A stretch of 5,327 nucleotides of DNA from Flavobacteriales bacterium UBA6969 (lineage in GTDB: Bacteria; Bacteroidota; Bacteroidia; Flavobacteriales_D; Sanyastnellaceae). Under the pieces are notes generated by a model, which was not told the origin of the DNA, searched no databases, and saw nothing but the letters and a program-made list of their open reading frames with translations. Positions within the stretch are counted from its first letter, which is position 1, and every line of letters starts with the position of its first letter. Both the position numbers and the translations under genes were made by a program. Below, piece after piece: positions 1-5,327 of this stretch. The stretch lies in assembly GCA_002448555.1 (NCBI GenBank), contig DJYV01000044.1:1-5327 (forward strand). Direction: 5' to 3'.

Positions 1-52
1 ACTGGAAGAAGCGGAAAACCGTTGGCTTGAACTATCCGAGCGCGCAGAGTAA
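1..52 (+). CDS. C-terminal end of a probable ABC-F family ATPase (partial)
   Basis: Only the last 16 codons and the TAA stop (50-52) are inside the window, with codons starting at base 2. The visible tail reads LEEAENRWLELSERAE. This short, charged, helix-forming ending with an RW-LELSE core resembles the C-terminal coiled-coil tail of ABC-F (Uup/EttA-like) proteins, which are soluble tandem ATPases acting on the ribosome. That is a resemblance from memory over very few residues; no ATPase motif is visible here. The gene converges with paaE, with only five bases between the two stop codons, so it is probably an unrelated neighbour and not part of the phenylacetate cluster. Confidence 0.5.
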   Translation, partial: LEEAENRWLELSERAE

Positions 53-58
53 GCGCTC
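38..58. terminator. Possible bidirectional hairpin at a convergent gene junction
   Basis: GAGCGC (38-43) and GCGCTC (53-58) form a perfect 6-bp stem around a 9-base loop that contains the stop codon of the left gene. The stem reaches the first base of the paaE stop triplet. No T-tract follows on either strand, so this is not a canonical intrinsic terminator. It is listed because the convergent genes leave no other room for one. Confidence 0.22.
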
Positions 59-1182
59 TATTGCTGGTCATAATCCACTTCGAACGGCCCGGTGCCTTTG
101 AGCTTGGTTTGGCAGGTCAAGACGAAGCCGGCCTCGACCTCATCCGGCTCGAGCGCGTAATTGACATCCATCTCGGTTTGCCCACTGACCATTTTGGCGC
201 GGCACGTACAGCAGACGCCGCCCATGCAACTATATGGCGCGTCCATGCCCGTGTCAAGCGCTGCATCCAATACACTTTTGCCCTCAGCAACATCGACCAC
301 GGTCGTCATGCCGTCCATGACAATGGAGAGTCGCTTTGTGGAGGAATCTCCTTCTGCCGCCGTTTGCGTTCGCTCCTTCTTCGCGCCCGCTGACGAGGTG
401 AAAAGCTCAAACTTCACACGATCGGACGCCATTCCCGCGCCTTCGAGCGCGGCTTTGCACGCCCAAATCATCTCCTCGGGCCCGCATAAGAACGCCGCAT
501 CCAAGGACTGGACATCCACCCAATCGCTCGCTAAAATGGCCGCACACCGCTCTTCATTCAATCGGCCATTGAACAGCTCGATATCCTGCGGCTCACGCGT
601 CAAAATGTGGAACAGCCGAAACCGCTCGAGGTACTCATCTTTAAATGCTAGCAACGCCTCCCGGAAAATGATGCTCGGCGTGTCACGGTTCACGTAGAAC
701 AGCGTGAAAACGCTGCTCGGTTCGTTGCGCAAGACTTCTTTGATTTGGCTAAGGACAGGAGTAATGCCGGACCCCGCTGCGAACGCGATGAAATTCCGCG
801 ACGCCGTGGGCTCTGTTTCGAGGATAAAACGACCCGTTGGGGCCATGCAGCGGATGGTATCGCCGCTCGCCAATGCGCCATTAGCCCACGTGCTGAAGAT
901 GCCGTTTTCGACTTGTTTGATGGCCACGCGCCATTCTCCGTCACTGGGAGCGCTGCACAAGGAATAACTGCGTCGCACGGCTTCACCGTCGATGTCTGCC
1001 TCCAAGGTCAGGTATTGACCCGCGGCATATCCAAAATCCGATTTAAGGTTCTCTGGGATGTCAAATGCAACCGAGACACAGCCAGCGGTTTCCCGGCGTA
1101 CATCGGCAATTTTCAACTCATGCAGTCCATTCATGCCCGCAAAACTACACGACAATTCAGGAAGAAAACCATTGGAGTCCAT
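58..1182 (-). CDS. paaE: Phenylacetyl-CoA 1,2-epoxidase, reductase subunit PaaE
   Basis: PaaE takes electrons from NADPH through FAD and a plant-type 2Fe-2S cluster to the diiron centre of PaaA, in the cytoplasmic complex that epoxidises phenylacetyl-CoA. Numbered from the outer start (374 aa), the order is: FAD-binding domain with RSYS at 71-74; nucleotide-binding domain with GSGITP at 137-142 and CGPEEM at 233-238; a linker around 264-284; and a C-terminal ferredoxin domain with cluster ligands Cys319, Cys324, Cys327 and Cys357 (spacing C-x4-C-x2-C-x29-C). All key residues are present. The interval runs to the first ATG clear of paaA. As I recall E. coli PaaE (about 356 aa), its N-terminus aligns with Met17, which would start the gene at 1134 and give 358 aa. 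The gene is divergent from paaA and convergent with the gene to its left. Function is very secure; the start is not. Confidence 0.95.
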   Translation of the reverse strand: MDSNGFLPELSCSFAGMNGLHELKIADVRRETAGCVSVAFDIPENLKSDFGYAAGQYLTLEADIDGEAVRRSYSLCSAPSDGEWRVAIKQVENGIFSTWANGALASGDTIRCMAPTGRFILETEPTASRNFIAFAAGSGITPVLSQIKEVLRNEPSSVFTLFYVNRDTPSIIFREALLAFKDEYLERFRLFHILTREPQDIELFNGRLNEERCAAILASDWVDVQSLDAAFLCGPEEMIWACKAALEGAGMASDRVKFELFTSSAGAKKERTQTAAEGDSSTKRLSIVMDGMTTVVDVAEGKSVLDAALDTGMDAPYSCMGGVCCTCRAKMVSGQTEMDVNYALEPDEVEAGFVLTCQTKLKGTGPFEVDYDQQ

Positions 1183-1184
1183 GG

Positions 1185-1202
1185 TTGTTATCTTTGTAAC
1201 AA
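1185..1202. promoter_or_regulatory. Operator-like inverted repeat between paaE and paaA
   Basis: TTGTTA (1185-1190) and TAACAA (1197-1202) are perfect reverse complements separated by six bases. The dyad lies in the short region between the divergent paaE and paaA starts and overlaps the candidate -7 box of paaA. Its size and position would suit a dimeric repressor controlling both directions. Phenylacetate genes are commonly regulated by PaaX (GntR-like) or PaaR (TetR-like) proteins, but this sequence does not match the sites I remember for either, and no regulator gene is in the window. The binding protein is unknown. Confidence 0.4.
1189..1196 (+). promoter_or_regulatory. Candidate Bacteroidota-type -7 box for paaABCD
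   Basis: TATCTTTG matches the TAnnTTTG consensus of the Bacteroidota primary sigma factor -7 element and ends 16 bases before the paaA ATG. It implies a 5' leader of only about 10-15 bases. No matching -33 TTTG/TTG was found at the usual spacing of about 19 bases; the nearest TTG (1172-1174) is too close. It overlaps the dyad at 1185-1202. Confidence 0.35.
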
Positions 1203-1212
1203 ATCCCGATGC

Positions 1213-2169
1213 ATGACACAAGAAATGGACTTGAATCAGCGGTTTGAAGCCTACATCGCTTCGGACCAAAAAATTGAAGCCAAGGACTGGATGCCCGATG
1301 CGTACCGCAAGACCCTCATCCGCCAGATCAGTCAGCACGCACACAGCGAAATCATCGGCATGCAACCCGAAGGCAATTGGATCACCCGTGCTCCAAGCCT
1401 CAAGCGAAAATCGATTCTTTTAGCAAAAGTCCAAGACGAGGCCGGACACGGCCTGTACTTGTATTCGGCAGCTGAAACATTGGGCATCAGCCGAGACGAA
1501 ATGCTCAACGCCCTGCACACCGGCAAGTCGAAATACAGCTCCATCTTCAATTACCCCACCCTTGCATGGGCGGACATAGGCGCCATCGGCTGGTTGGTAG
1601 ATGGTGCAGCCATCATGAACCAAGTGCCGTTGTGCAAATGCAGCTACGGGCCTTACGCCCGCGCCATGGTACGGGTGTGCAAGGAAGAGAGCTTTCACCA
1701 GCGCCAGGGGTTCGAAATTATGCTCAATCTGAGCAACGGCAAGCCCGAGCAGAAGGAAATGGCGCAAGACGCGTTGAACCGCTGGTGGTGGCCTTCGTTG
1801 ATGATGTTCGGTCCGAATGACGCTTCGTCCAAGCACAGCGAGCAAAACATGCGCTGGAAAATCAAGCGTTTCTCCAACGACGAACTGCGTCAGCGGTTTG
1901 TCGACATGACCGTACCGCAGGCCGAGCTTCTCGGATTGACGGTGCCGGATCCAGATTTGAATTGGAATGAGGCGACCGGCCACTACGACTTCGGCCCCAT
2001 CAACTGGAGTGAATTTGAACAAGTCGTCGCCGGCAATGGTCCATGCAACCGAGAGCGCATCGAAACCCGCGTAACGGCCCACGAAAATGGTGCATGGGTT
2101 CGCGACGCTGCTGCGGCGTACGCTGCGAAATCCGCGGAGCGAGCAGCCAGCCAAACTTCAGCCGCATGA
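1213..2169 (+). CDS. paaA: Phenylacetyl-CoA 1,2-epoxidase, catalytic subunit PaaA
   Basis: PaaA (318 aa here; E. coli PaaA is about 309) is the ferritin-like diiron subunit that binds phenylacetyl-CoA and inserts one oxygen atom to give ring-1,2-epoxyphenylacetyl-CoA. The two family ExxH helices are clear: DEAGH at 75-79 and EESFH at 158-162, with a further acidic candidate ligand at Glu46 (HSEI). Other strongly conserved family stretches are DWMPDAYRKTLIRQI (25-39), PEGNWITRAP (52-61), KYSSIFNYPTL (107-117), WPSLMMFGPND (193-203) and TVPDPDL (243-249). The chosen ATG gives an MTQE N-terminus like that of E. coli. The reading frame stays open upstream to 745, but that part is antisense to paaE. 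Another in-frame ATG at 1225 is possible. The C-terminal tail (about 299-318) is alanine-rich and probably disordered. It is the first gene of the paaABCD operon and its stop overlaps paaB by four bases. Confidence 0.97.
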   Translation: MTQEMDLNQRFEAYIASDQKIEAKDWMPDAYRKTLIRQISQHAHSEIIGMQPEGNWITRAPSLKRKSILLAKVQDEAGHGLYLYSAAETLGISRDEMLNALHTGKSKYSSIFNYPTLAWADIGAIGWLVDGAAIMNQVPLCKCSYGPYARAMVRVCKEESFHQRQGFEIMLNLSNGKPEQKEMAQDALNRWWWPSLMMFGPNDASSKHSEQNMRWKIKRFSNDELRQRFVDMTVPQAELLGLTVPDPDLNWNEATGHYDFGPINWSEFEQVVAGNGPCNRERIETRVTAHENGAWVRDAAAAYAAKSAERAASQTSAA

Positions 2170-2459
2170 GTGCACCCAAAACCGAATGGCCCCTCTGGGA
2201 AGTGTTTATTCGCAGCCGTCAAGGCTTGAGCCACAAGCACGTCGGAAGCCTGCACGCCGCAGACGCCACCATGGCCATTTCCAACGCTCGGGACGTCTAC
2301 ACGCGACGGCAAGAAGGGACCAGTATTTGGGTGGTCAAAGCGGAAGACATTACAGCCTCGACACCGTCCGATAAAGACGTTCTCTTCGATCCCGCCAACG
2401 ATAAAATTTACCGCCATCCGACGTTCTACGACCTTCCGGATGAAGTGAAAAACATGTAA
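2166..2459 (+). CDS. paaB: Phenylacetyl-CoA 1,2-epoxidase, small subunit PaaB
   Basis: PaaB (97 aa; family usually about 95) is the small non-catalytic subunit that bridges PaaA-PaaC units in the epoxidase. Family features visible are WPLWEVFIRSRQGLSHKHVGS (8-28), the following helix with ALxxARDVYTRR-like character (A31-R48), GTSIWVV (51-57), and the C-terminal YRHPTFYDLPDEVKNM segment. The start is the ATG in ATGA shared with the paaA stop (2166-2169), which points to translational coupling. The reading frame remains open further upstream to 2043, but that would run inside paaA and add residues the family lacks. The stop overlaps the paaC start by one base (TAATG). Length and motifs are normal; nothing is missing. 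Confidence 0.95.
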   Translation: MSAPKTEWPLWEVFIRSRQGLSHKHVGSLHAADATMAISNARDVYTRRQEGTSIWVVKAEDITASTPSDKDVLFDPANDKIYRHPTFYDLPDEVKNM

Positions 2460-3214
2460 TGGCGGACCAAGAACACGAATGGATATTGCGCCTCGGCGAT
2501 GATGCGCTTGTGCTGGCGCAGCGGCTCTCCGAATGGTGCAGCCACGGCCCTGCACTCGAAGAGGACATCGCCCTTTCCAACATCGCACTGGACCTGTTGG
2601 GCCAGGCTCGAGCGCTGTTGACGCTTGCCGGCCAACGCGAAGGCCTCGGCAGGGACGAAGACGCCTTGGCCTATTTCCGAACGGACCGGGAATTCCGCAA
2701 CGCATTGCTCGTCGAGTTGCCCAACGGAGACTTTGGCGACACCATCGTTCGGCAAATGCTATTCGATCAATTTGCGGTGCTGCGCTATGAGGCGCTGGCG
2801 AGCCAAACGGTCGACCTCGAATTGGCCGCCATTGCAGCGAAAGCCTTGAAGGAGGTGCGCTATCACGCCGCCCACTCTGCCCAATGGGTGGTACGGCTCG
2901 GAGACGGCACCGAAGAAAGCCACCGACGCGTACAAGAGAGCTTGAATATGCTGTGGCCCTATACGGCGGAATTGTTTGAGGACGATGCGGTTTCGAAGGC
3001 GTGCAATGAAGCTGGGGTGCTGCCGCTGAACGCGAGTTTCACCGCGCGTTGGACCGAGCAGGTTCGTGCCATTTTGGAGGAAGCTACGCTCACGTGTCCT
3101 GAATCAACCGCATTGCTCACCGGTGGACGCAGCGGCCGACACACCGAGCACTTGAGCTACATGCTGGCGGAAATGCAAGTGCTTCAGCGCACCTACCCCG
3201 GGGCCGAATGGTGA
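2459..3214 (+). CDS. paaC: Phenylacetyl-CoA 1,2-epoxidase, structural subunit PaaC
   Basis: PaaC (251 aa; E. coli about 248) is a ferritin-fold paralogue of PaaA that pairs with it as a scaffold and is generally regarded as lacking a working diiron centre. Diagnostic stretches are LGDDALVLAQRLSEW (12-26), the helix EEDIALSNIALDLLGQAR (34-51), KEVRYHAAHSAQWVVRLGDG (131-150), and the C-terminal GRHTEHLSYMLAEMQVLQR (226-244) ending in PGAEW. It starts at the ATG that shares one base with the paaB stop. Its own stop lies within the paaD start region, giving an overlap of up to seven bases. This compact packing supports one co-translated mRNA and roughly matched subunit supply. Confidence 0.96.
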   Translation: MADQEHEWILRLGDDALVLAQRLSEWCSHGPALEEDIALSNIALDLLGQARALLTLAGQREGLGRDEDALAYFRTDREFRNALLVELPNGDFGDTIVRQMLFDQFAVLRYEALASQTVDLELAAIAAKALKEVRYHAAHSAQWVVRLGDGTEESHRRVQESLNMLWPYTAELFEDDAVSKACNEAGVLPLNASFTARWTEQVRAILEEATLTCPESTALLTGGRSGRHTEHLSYMLAEMQVLQRTYPGAEW

Positions 3215-3699
3215 GTGACCGCATCGCCCAAGTGGAGCGCATCCTCGATGGGGTGATGGACCCGGAATTGCCGTTTTTGACCATCACGGAATTGGGAATG
3301 ATCCAAGGCTGTGATTTGGATGAAGACGGAACCGTTGTAATCAGGTTGACACCCACGTACTCAGGCTGTCCAGCGACCGATGCCATTCAGGATGACATCA
3401 AATCTGCACTGCAACCCGTCGAGCCGAGGTTTCGCATTGACATCGTCCACGCGCCGGCCTGGACCACCGACTGGATTTCGGCTGAAGCACGGGAGAAGAT
3501 GCGCTTGAACGGCATTGCACCGCCCGAAGGAACAAGCGCCGACAAAGCTTTCCTGCTGGGTAAATCCCACACGGTACCTTGTCCCCGTTGTGCCAGCGAG
3601 GATACACGGCTGGTCAGCCCATTTGGCTCAACCGCCTGCAAGGCGCATTACCAGTGCAATGCGTGCGCTGAACCCTTCGACCATTTCAAGTGCTTTTGA
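3208..3699 (+). CDS. paaD: Phenylacetate epoxidase maturation protein PaaD
   Basis: PaaD (163 aa) is not part of the purified epoxidase but is needed for its activity. By family it is an Fe-S assembly/maturation factor with an N-terminal MIP18 (DUF59) domain. That domain is visible from about 5 to 90, with MDPELP (17-22), ITELGMI (26-32) and TPTYSGCPA (48-56, Cys54). The C-terminal metal-binding part has CPRC (125-128), Cys144 in GSTACKA, CNAC (150-153) and the typical DHFKCF ending. The interval uses the ATG at 3208, which overlaps paaC by seven bases. A GTG at 3211, one codon later, would give a GTGA overlap and is equally plausible. Which factor or cluster it serves here (PaaE's 2Fe-2S or PaaA's diiron) cannot be told from sequence. 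Confidence 0.95.
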   Translation: MVSDRIAQVERILDGVMDPELPFLTITELGMIQGCDLDEDGTVVIRLTPTYSGCPATDAIQDDIKSALQPVEPRFRIDIVHAPAWTTDWISAEAREKMRLNGIAPPEGTSADKAFLLGKSHTVPCPRCASEDTRLVSPFGSTACKAHYQCNACAEPFDHFKCF

Positions 3700-3705
3700 G
3701 CGCAA

Positions 3706-3734
3706 CCCCCGGCGGATTTCTTCCGTAGAGGGGG
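3706..3734 (+). other. Intergenic hairpin between paaD and the downstream gene
   Basis: CCCCC (3706-3710) can pair with GGGGG (3730-3734). Inside, CGGA (3713-3716) pairs with TCCG (3722-3725) around a five-base loop, leaving a GG / TAGA internal loop. The G-run is next to the ATG at 3736 and includes part of the only purine-rich ribosome-binding candidate (AGAGG, 3727-3731). No T-tract follows, so a standard terminator is unlikely. It may instead mask the ribosome-binding site, act as an RNA-processing or stability element that separates the last gene from paaABCD, or be chance. Confidence 0.35.
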
Positions 3735-3735
3735 C

Positions 3736-4215
3736 ATGACTTCAATGAACCTGCCTGAAGGTGCGCATGCGCTGGAACTTGACGAATCGTCGCTCAAGGC
3801 CCGTCTGCGCCGTCTGTTCATCAATGGATTGCACGGCGGCGTGGATCCGGATTTTCGAAAGGCCAGCCGCGACCTGTACTTCAAGGAACTGCGGTTGCAG
3901 CTGCGCGCCTTGGAGCGGTTCAATGAGGAGGTACGCACACAACCGGTGCGGGCCCGCTTGCATTTGATGCGTTCATTGCGGTCGTCCCGCTTGGTCCGCT
4001 ACAGCCGCACACACTGGGTCGAGCTCAACACTTGCCAAGATGGTTTGTTGGAGCATCTTCACCACCGCATCAACACCATTCGTGCGATCCGCCGTTCCAT
4101 TGTTTGGGCCGATTCTTCAGCAACCATACACGAACGGACTGTGGATATTGAACGTGTCCCTACGTTCCGCTTGATGCAACAATTGGGACAAGAAGGTCTC
4201 AAGCGCTCGAATTGA
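3736..4215 (+). CDS. Unrecognised arginine-rich small protein downstream of paaD
   Basis: I do not recognise this 159-residue protein. It is a soluble-looking, strongly basic protein with 24 arginines but only about four lysines. There is no signal peptide or membrane segment. It seems mostly helical, with a charged amphipathic stretch at about 17-85 (for example SRDLYFKELRLQLRALERFNEE, 44-65) and a second helix around 101-122. Cys100 is its only cysteine, so a metal site is unlikely. It fills the space between paaD and the convergent ABC gene, and its codons prefer G or C in the third position like its neighbours, so it is probably a real gene. It lies 36 bp after paaD on the same strand and could be the last gene of the operon. 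An alternative ATG at 3745 (Met4) sits better spaced from the AGAGGGGG run. A role in phenylacetate metabolism is only a guess from position. Confidence 0.7.
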   Translation: MTSMNLPEGAHALELDESSLKARLRRLFINGLHGGVDPDFRKASRDLYFKELRLQLRALERFNEEVRTQPVRARLHLMRSLRSSRLVRYSRTHWVELNTCQDGLLEHLHHRINTIRAIRRSIVWADSSATIHERTVDIERVPTFRLMQQLGQEGLKRSN

Positions 4216-4219
4216 GATC
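4195..4219. terminator. Possible bidirectional hairpin at a convergent gene junction
   Basis: GGTCTCAA (4195-4202) and TTGAGATC (4212-4219) pair over eight positions with one G-T wobble, around a nine-base loop. The stem covers the TGA of the + strand gene and two bases of the ABC transporter stop. There is no clear T-tract on the + strand side; the minus strand side continues into only a weakly T-rich stretch. It is a weak terminator candidate, listed because only two bases separate the two convergent genes. Confidence 0.28.
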
Positions 4220-5327
4220 AGTCCGTCTCCACCTGCGAAAGGACGAGGTCCTTGTACATGCCCTCCACTCCCATCAGTGCATCGTGGGAACCGGATTGGA
4301 TTAAGCGCCCTTGATCCAATACCATGATGCGGTCAGCGTGCCGAATCGTGGATAACCGATGCGCCACAATCAACGACGTACGGCCCTGAGTAATGGCCTC
4401 CGTTGCCCGTTGAATGAGCTGCTCACTTTCGGAATCAATGCTCGAGGTGGCCTCATCCAGCACCAATACCGTAGGCTGCACCAAGTAGGCGCGCATGAAG
4501 GCAATCAGCTGCCGCTGACCCACCGATAGCATGGCACCGCGCTCGCGGACGTTTTGTTCCCACCCTTCAGGCAATTTGGCGATGAACCCATCGGCCCCAA
4601 CCGCTTCGGCCGCAACGTTCAATTGGTCGTCTTCGAACCCGCGGGCGTACAGCGTCACATTGTTGCGCAGCGTGTCCGAAAACAAGAAAACATCTTGAAG
4701 CACGATGCCGATGTGCTGACGCAAGGCTTGCAAGGGATACGCCTCGATGGGCTTTCCATCGATGAGGATGCGCCCCTTCTGGTGGACATAGAATCGGTTG
4801 AGCAAATTGATGATGGTGGATTTGCCCGCACCTGTGGGGCCAACAAAGGCCACCGACTCCCCGGGTTCGACCCGAAACGATACGTCCTCCAGCACCCATT
4901 CTCCATCCGTGTAAGCAAACCAAACGTTTTCAAACTCAATGGCCCCCCGCAGCTGAATGGGTTGCTCGGGTGCACGAGCCATCCCCGTGTCTTCGATGCG
5001 CTCCTCGCGGGCCAACAGCTTGAACACCCGGTCTGAGTTCACAATGCCCATTTGCAATACGTTGAACCGGTCAGCGAGCTGCCGAATCGGTCGGTACAAC
5101 ATGAAGACGTACAGAATGAATTGCAGCAGAATGCCCAACGTCATCCGTTCCACCAGAACATCCTGCATCCCCCACCACAGCAGCACACCGACACTGGTCG
5201 CCGACAGCATTTCCACCAACGGGAAGAACACGCTGAACGCCCACACAGACCGAATGTTGGCATCGCGGTGAGAGGCATTAATCGCAGCGAACGCCTTCGC
5301 CTCCTGTTTCTCACGTCCAAAGGCTTG
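4218..5327 (-). CDS. Exporter-type ABC transporter, fused permease/ATPase (5' end outside window)
   Basis: The frame is open to the right edge, giving the C-terminal 369 residues; a usual half-transporter has about 580-600. Numbering from the edge, residues 28-53 and about 62-80 form two hydrophobic segments, matching the last two helices (TM5 and TM6) of an MsbA/BmrA-type membrane domain. The first residues (QAFGREKQEA...) match the preceding cytoplasmic loop. The ATPase domain follows with Walker A GPTGAGKST (163-171), Q-loop Gln211 (VLQDVFLF), signature LSVGQRQL (267-274), Walker B VLVLDEATS (287-295) and switch His323 (IVAHRLST). All catalytic motifs are intact, so it should be an active inner-membrane dimeric exporter. 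The signature has Val where LSGGQ has Gly, a common variant. A GTG codon at 5244-5246 is internal, not the start. The substrate (lipid, drug or peptide) cannot be read from sequence. It is convergent with the preceding gene and has no evident link to phenylacetate. Confidence 0.9.
   Translation of the reverse strand, partial: QAFGREKQEAKAFAAINASHRDANIRSVWAFSVFFPLVEMLSATSVGVLLWWGMQDVLVERMTLGILLQFILYVFMLYRPIRQLADRFNVLQMGIVNSDRVFKLLAREERIEDTGMARAPEQPIQLRGAIEFENVWFAYTDGEWVLEDVSFRVEPGESVAFVGPTGAGKSTIINLLNRFYVHQKGRILIDGKPIEAYPLQALRQHIGIVLQDVFLFSDTLRNNVTLYARGFEDDQLNVAAEAVGADGFIAKLPEGWEQNVRERGAMLSVGQRQLIAFMRAYLVQPTVLVLDEATSSIDSESEQLIQRATEAITQGRTSLIVAHRLSTIRHADRIMVLDQGRLIQSGSHDALMGVEGMYKDLVLSQVETD

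Noticed and set aside
161..697. Plus strand frame (178 codons) opposite paaE.
   Set aside because: It is fully inside paaE, whose cofactor motifs are all intact; the Ser/Ala-rich translation looks non-coding.
745..1212. Open reading frame continuing upstream of paaA in the same frame.
   Set aside because: It is antisense to the well-supported paaE gene, encodes nothing PaaA-like, and the family N-terminus fits the ATG at 1213.
1230..1241. GAATCA within the start of paaA, resembling half of an E. coli PaaX site (TGATTC on the other strand).
   Set aside because: It is a single 6-base half-site inside codons, with no second half at suitable spacing.
1183..1365. Open frame extending paaE upstream by up to 61 residues beyond the 1182 start.
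   Set aside because: It would overlap the conserved N-terminal coding part of paaA and has no counterpart in PaaE proteins.
1420..2154. Long minus strand frame (244 codons) opposite paaA.
   Set aside because: paaA is unmistakable here; long antisense frames are expected in GC-rich coding DNA, and the translation shows no recognisable domain.
1983..2705. Minus strand frame (240 codons) spanning paaA, paaB and paaC.
   Set aside because: It crosses three genuine genes and has a low-complexity, Arg/Gly/Pro-rich translation typical of a shadow frame.
4267..4296. Whether the Val in the ABC signature and the internal GTG indicate a degenerate or short ATPase gene.
   Set aside because: The frame is open to the window edge with a normal TM5-TM6-ATPase order, and LSVGQ is a common functional variant in this exporter group.
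4554..5036. Plus strand frame (160 codons) opposite the ABC transporter.
   Set aside because: It lies across the Walker A and Q-loop coding region of the transporter and has no independent support.

Overview
The window looks like a piece of a bacterial chromosome, most likely from a fairly GC-rich member of the Bacteroidota. This placement is an inference. It rests on a TAnnTTTG-type -7 promoter box ahead of paaA, the general lack of strong Shine-Dalgarno sites, and the style of the flanking ABC proteins. By eye, GC content is in the mid-50s percent.

Layout from left to right: (1) the last 16 codons of a + strand gene, probably an ABC-F ATPase (1-52). (2) On the minus strand, paaE, the reductase of the phenylacetyl-CoA epoxidase (58-1182, or 58-1134 if the second Met is used). 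(3) A short divergent control region with an 18-bp dyad (1185-1202). (4) On the plus strand, a tight operon paaA-paaB-paaC-paaD (1213-3699) whose genes all overlap at their stop/start codons. (5) A 36-bp gap that can fold into a hairpin. (6) An unrecognised, arginine-rich 159-residue gene (3736-4215). (7) On the minus strand, the C-terminal 369 residues of an exporter-type ABC transporter with fused membrane and ATPase domains (4218-5327), running off the right edge.

Functionally, PaaA (catalytic diiron subunit), PaaC (structural ferritin-like subunit), PaaB (small bridging subunit) and PaaE (NADPH/FAD/2Fe-2S reductase) form the multicomponent monooxygenase that epoxidises the aromatic ring of phenylacetyl-CoA. 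PaaD is the associated Fe-S/zinc maturation factor. The ring-epoxidation module is therefore complete here. The ligase (paaK), isomerase/hydrolase (paaG, paaZ), beta-oxidation genes and regulators of the pathway are not in this window. The reductase being divergent from the oxygenase genes suggests coordinated control from the shared region between them.

No RNA gene, mobile element or CRISPR array was seen. Nothing here looks like a wholly new system. The points worth a second look are the operator-like dyad, the uncertain paaE start, the gene after paaD together with the hairpin in front of it, and the small hairpins spanning both convergent gene junctions. No stretch over 300 bases lacks a gene.
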